Translations under genes and position numbers: made by a program
Part shown: one piece after another, positions 62,980-64,000 of the stretch
How the letters are laid out: the number at the start of each line of letters is the position of its first letter
Position numbering within the stretch: position 1 is the first letter of the stretch
The notes under the pieces: generated by a model
Databases searched by the model: none
What the model saw: only the letters and a program-made list of their open reading frames with translations
Told to the model about the DNA's origin: nothing
Origin: an uncultured Prevotellaceae bacterium
GTDB taxonomy: Bacteria > Bacteroidota > Bacteroidia > Bacteroidales > Bacteroidaceae
NCBI GenBank assembly: GCA_902768785.1
Contig: CACXMM010000007.1
Location: 1 to 64,000 of the forward strand
Direction: 5' to 3'
Length of the DNA stretch: 64,000 bases

Positions 62980-64000
62980 AAAAGATTATGAAAAGAATGA
63001 GAACATACCTGACTGCCGCCATCGTACTCTGCAGTCTTTTTGTACAAGCACAACCTGCTGCTGTCAAGAACACCGCCAAGAGCGTGTTTTCTCTCTCTAC
63101 ATTTCGCGCCGACGGATCACTGCTTGCTTCGTCACATGGTGTCTTCGTGGGAAGTAATGGAGAGGCTGTGAGTGAACTTAAGCCCTTCATCGGTGCTGCC
63201 TCAGCTGTCGTCATCGATCAGAAAGGTAACAAGATGGATGTAACACGTATCTTGGGTATCAACGACATCTATAATGCCGCCCATTTCAGAGTGAACGGGA
63301 AGACGACACCTGCCACCTTGGCCTCATCATCTGCTGCCAACGGCTCTTCAGCCTGGCTGGTCGGATATGGTGTAAAAAATCCAGAGATCATCAACACCCG
63401 AGTGAAGAGCATGGAAACCTTCATGGACAAGTATGCCTACTACATCTTCGGGATGAACGCACCCGATAATGCCATCGCCTGTCCGTTCGTCAATGACAAC
63501 GGTGAGGTACTCGGTCTGCTTCAGGTGAGCAACACCTCTTTCGACACCCATGCCACCGACGCACGTTATATCAACAGTCTGGCACCCCATGGCCTCTCGT
63601 ACAACGATGCCACCATCAGACAAATTGGTATTCCTTGTGCCATGCCTACAGATCTCGCCCAAGCACAGCTCACCCTGGTGATGGCCAATCAAAGCGGTGA
63701 CTCACTGAAACATGTGACAGCCATCAATGACTTCTGTGAACTCTTCCCAACCGAACCCGACGGCTATGATGCCAGAGCACGGATGCAGGCCTCACAGAAG
63801 AGATTTGATGATGCCGACAAGACCATGGAACAAGCCATCAAACAGGTAGAGAAGAAAGATGAGGCACACTACAACTTTGGGAAACTGATCTATGACAAGG
63901 TTCTGTATCAGACAGATGCTCCCTATGAGAAATGGACTCTCGACAAAGCCCTGGAAGAGGTCAACGAGGCCTATGCTCTCTCACCACTTCCCGGCTATCA
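62976..64000 (+). CDS. Exported protein with degenerate trypsin-like domain (3' end cut by window edge)
   Basis: The first 341 residues of an exported protein, open at the window edge. The signal peptide (residues 1-24, ending VQAQ) leads into a trypsin-like fold with VFSLSTFRADGSLLASSHGVFVG and NDNGEVLGLLQVSN, matching exported trypsin-TPR proteins of Bacteroidetes. The positions of the His, Asp and Ser of the triad appear replaced (see findings). From about residue 265 the sequence turns helical (RFDDADKTMEQAIKQVE, WTLDKALEEVNEAYAL), as in TPR repeats. It overlaps the recN stop (ATGA). Confidence 0.8.
   Translation, partial: MKKIMKRMRTYLTAAIVLCSLFVQAQPAAVKNTAKSVFSLSTFRADGSLLASSHGVFVGSNGEAVSELKPFIGAASAVVIDQKGNKMDVTRILGINDIYNAAHFRVNGKTTPATLASSSAANGSSAWLVGYGVKNPEIINTRVKSMETFMDKYAYYIFGMNAPDNAIACPFVNDNGEVLGLLQVSNTSFDTHATDARYINSLAPHGLSYNDATIRQIGIPCAMPTDLAQAQLTLVMANQSGDSLKHVTAINDFCELFPTEPDGYDARARMQASQKRFDDADKTMEQAIKQVEKKDEAHYNFGKLIYDKVLYQTDAPYEKWTLDKALEEVNEAYALSPLPGY

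Noticed and set aside
1..64000. tRNA, rRNA, insertion sequences, prophage or plasmid origin
   Set aside because: No tRNA-like cloverleaf, transposase, integrase, terminal repeats or replication genes were seen.

Overview
The window is a chromosomal segment of a Bacteroidales bacterium, most likely a Prevotella-type organism (Prevotella, Segatella, Xylanibacter or a close relative). The evidence is a SusC/SusD pair, several Bacteroidetes-only families (DUF4421, DUF1460, DUF4835, DUF3127, class III fructose-bisphosphatase), promoters of the Bacteroidetes type (-33 TTTG, about 20 bp, -7 TAnnTTTG), start codons without Shine-Dalgarno sequences, and a short Prevotella-type C-terminal sorting tail on a secreted phosphatase. 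No rRNA, tRNA, phage, insertion sequence or CRISPR array is visible. Most of the window is dense, operonic coding DNA; the most unusual content lies in the intergenic repeats.

Layout. 1-5934 (minus): an uptake operon of a PstS-like binding protein, SusC, SusD and a truncated AbgB-type M20 amidohydrolase. 6102-9754 (minus): a JAMM protease with its own promoter, then an oxidoreductase-DUF4421-DUF1460 operon ending in a good intrinsic terminator. 9854-13355 (plus): an Agp-like glucose-1-phosphatase/phytase, a membrane protein and hisB. 13388-20335 (minus): an MltF-like lytic transglycosylase and an RND tripartite efflux operon with a candidate palindromic operator. 20336-21086 is a gene-free region with a striking 3+3 array of 22-bp units. 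21087-30716 (plus): a probable eight-gene operon of patatin-barrel protein, TolC, HlyD, two ABC-2 permeases without an ATPase, and three envelope proteins.

30717-34293 (plus): hisG-hisD-hisC behind a triplicated promoter unit. 34388-40336 (minus): cstA, a small barrel protein, nadC, an M23 peptidase and a C69 dipeptidase. 40337-40912 is gene-free, with four 22-bp direct repeats and a long imperfect hairpin. 40913-54138 (plus): a GHL10 hydrolase; purU, hisH, hisA, hisF and hisIE; an FtsE-like ATPase, lysC and lysA; two glycosyltransferase-type genes and fbp. 54143-58099 (minus): a TonB-receptor-like barrel plus a small exported protein, then an SSB-like DUF3127 protein plus a membrane-anchored winged-helix regulator. 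58318-64000 (plus): dnaN, a DnaQ-type exonuclease, DUF4835, recN and a truncated exported protein with a degenerate trypsin-like domain.

How the genes work together. All nine histidine-pathway reactions from PRPP to histidinol-phosphate and histidine are encoded, but in three separate places (hisB; hisGDC; hisHAF-IE). lysC-lysA cover both ends of lysine synthesis. Two complete efflux routes (RND and HlyD/ABC-2) carry their own TolC partners. I did not find a clear new defence or mobile system. The best leads are the 22-bp arrays, the triplicated promoter, the codon-to-codon microsatellite spacers, probable leaderless genes, a glycosyltransferase half-enzyme with a new C-terminal region, and a membrane-bound regulator beside an outer-membrane receptor.
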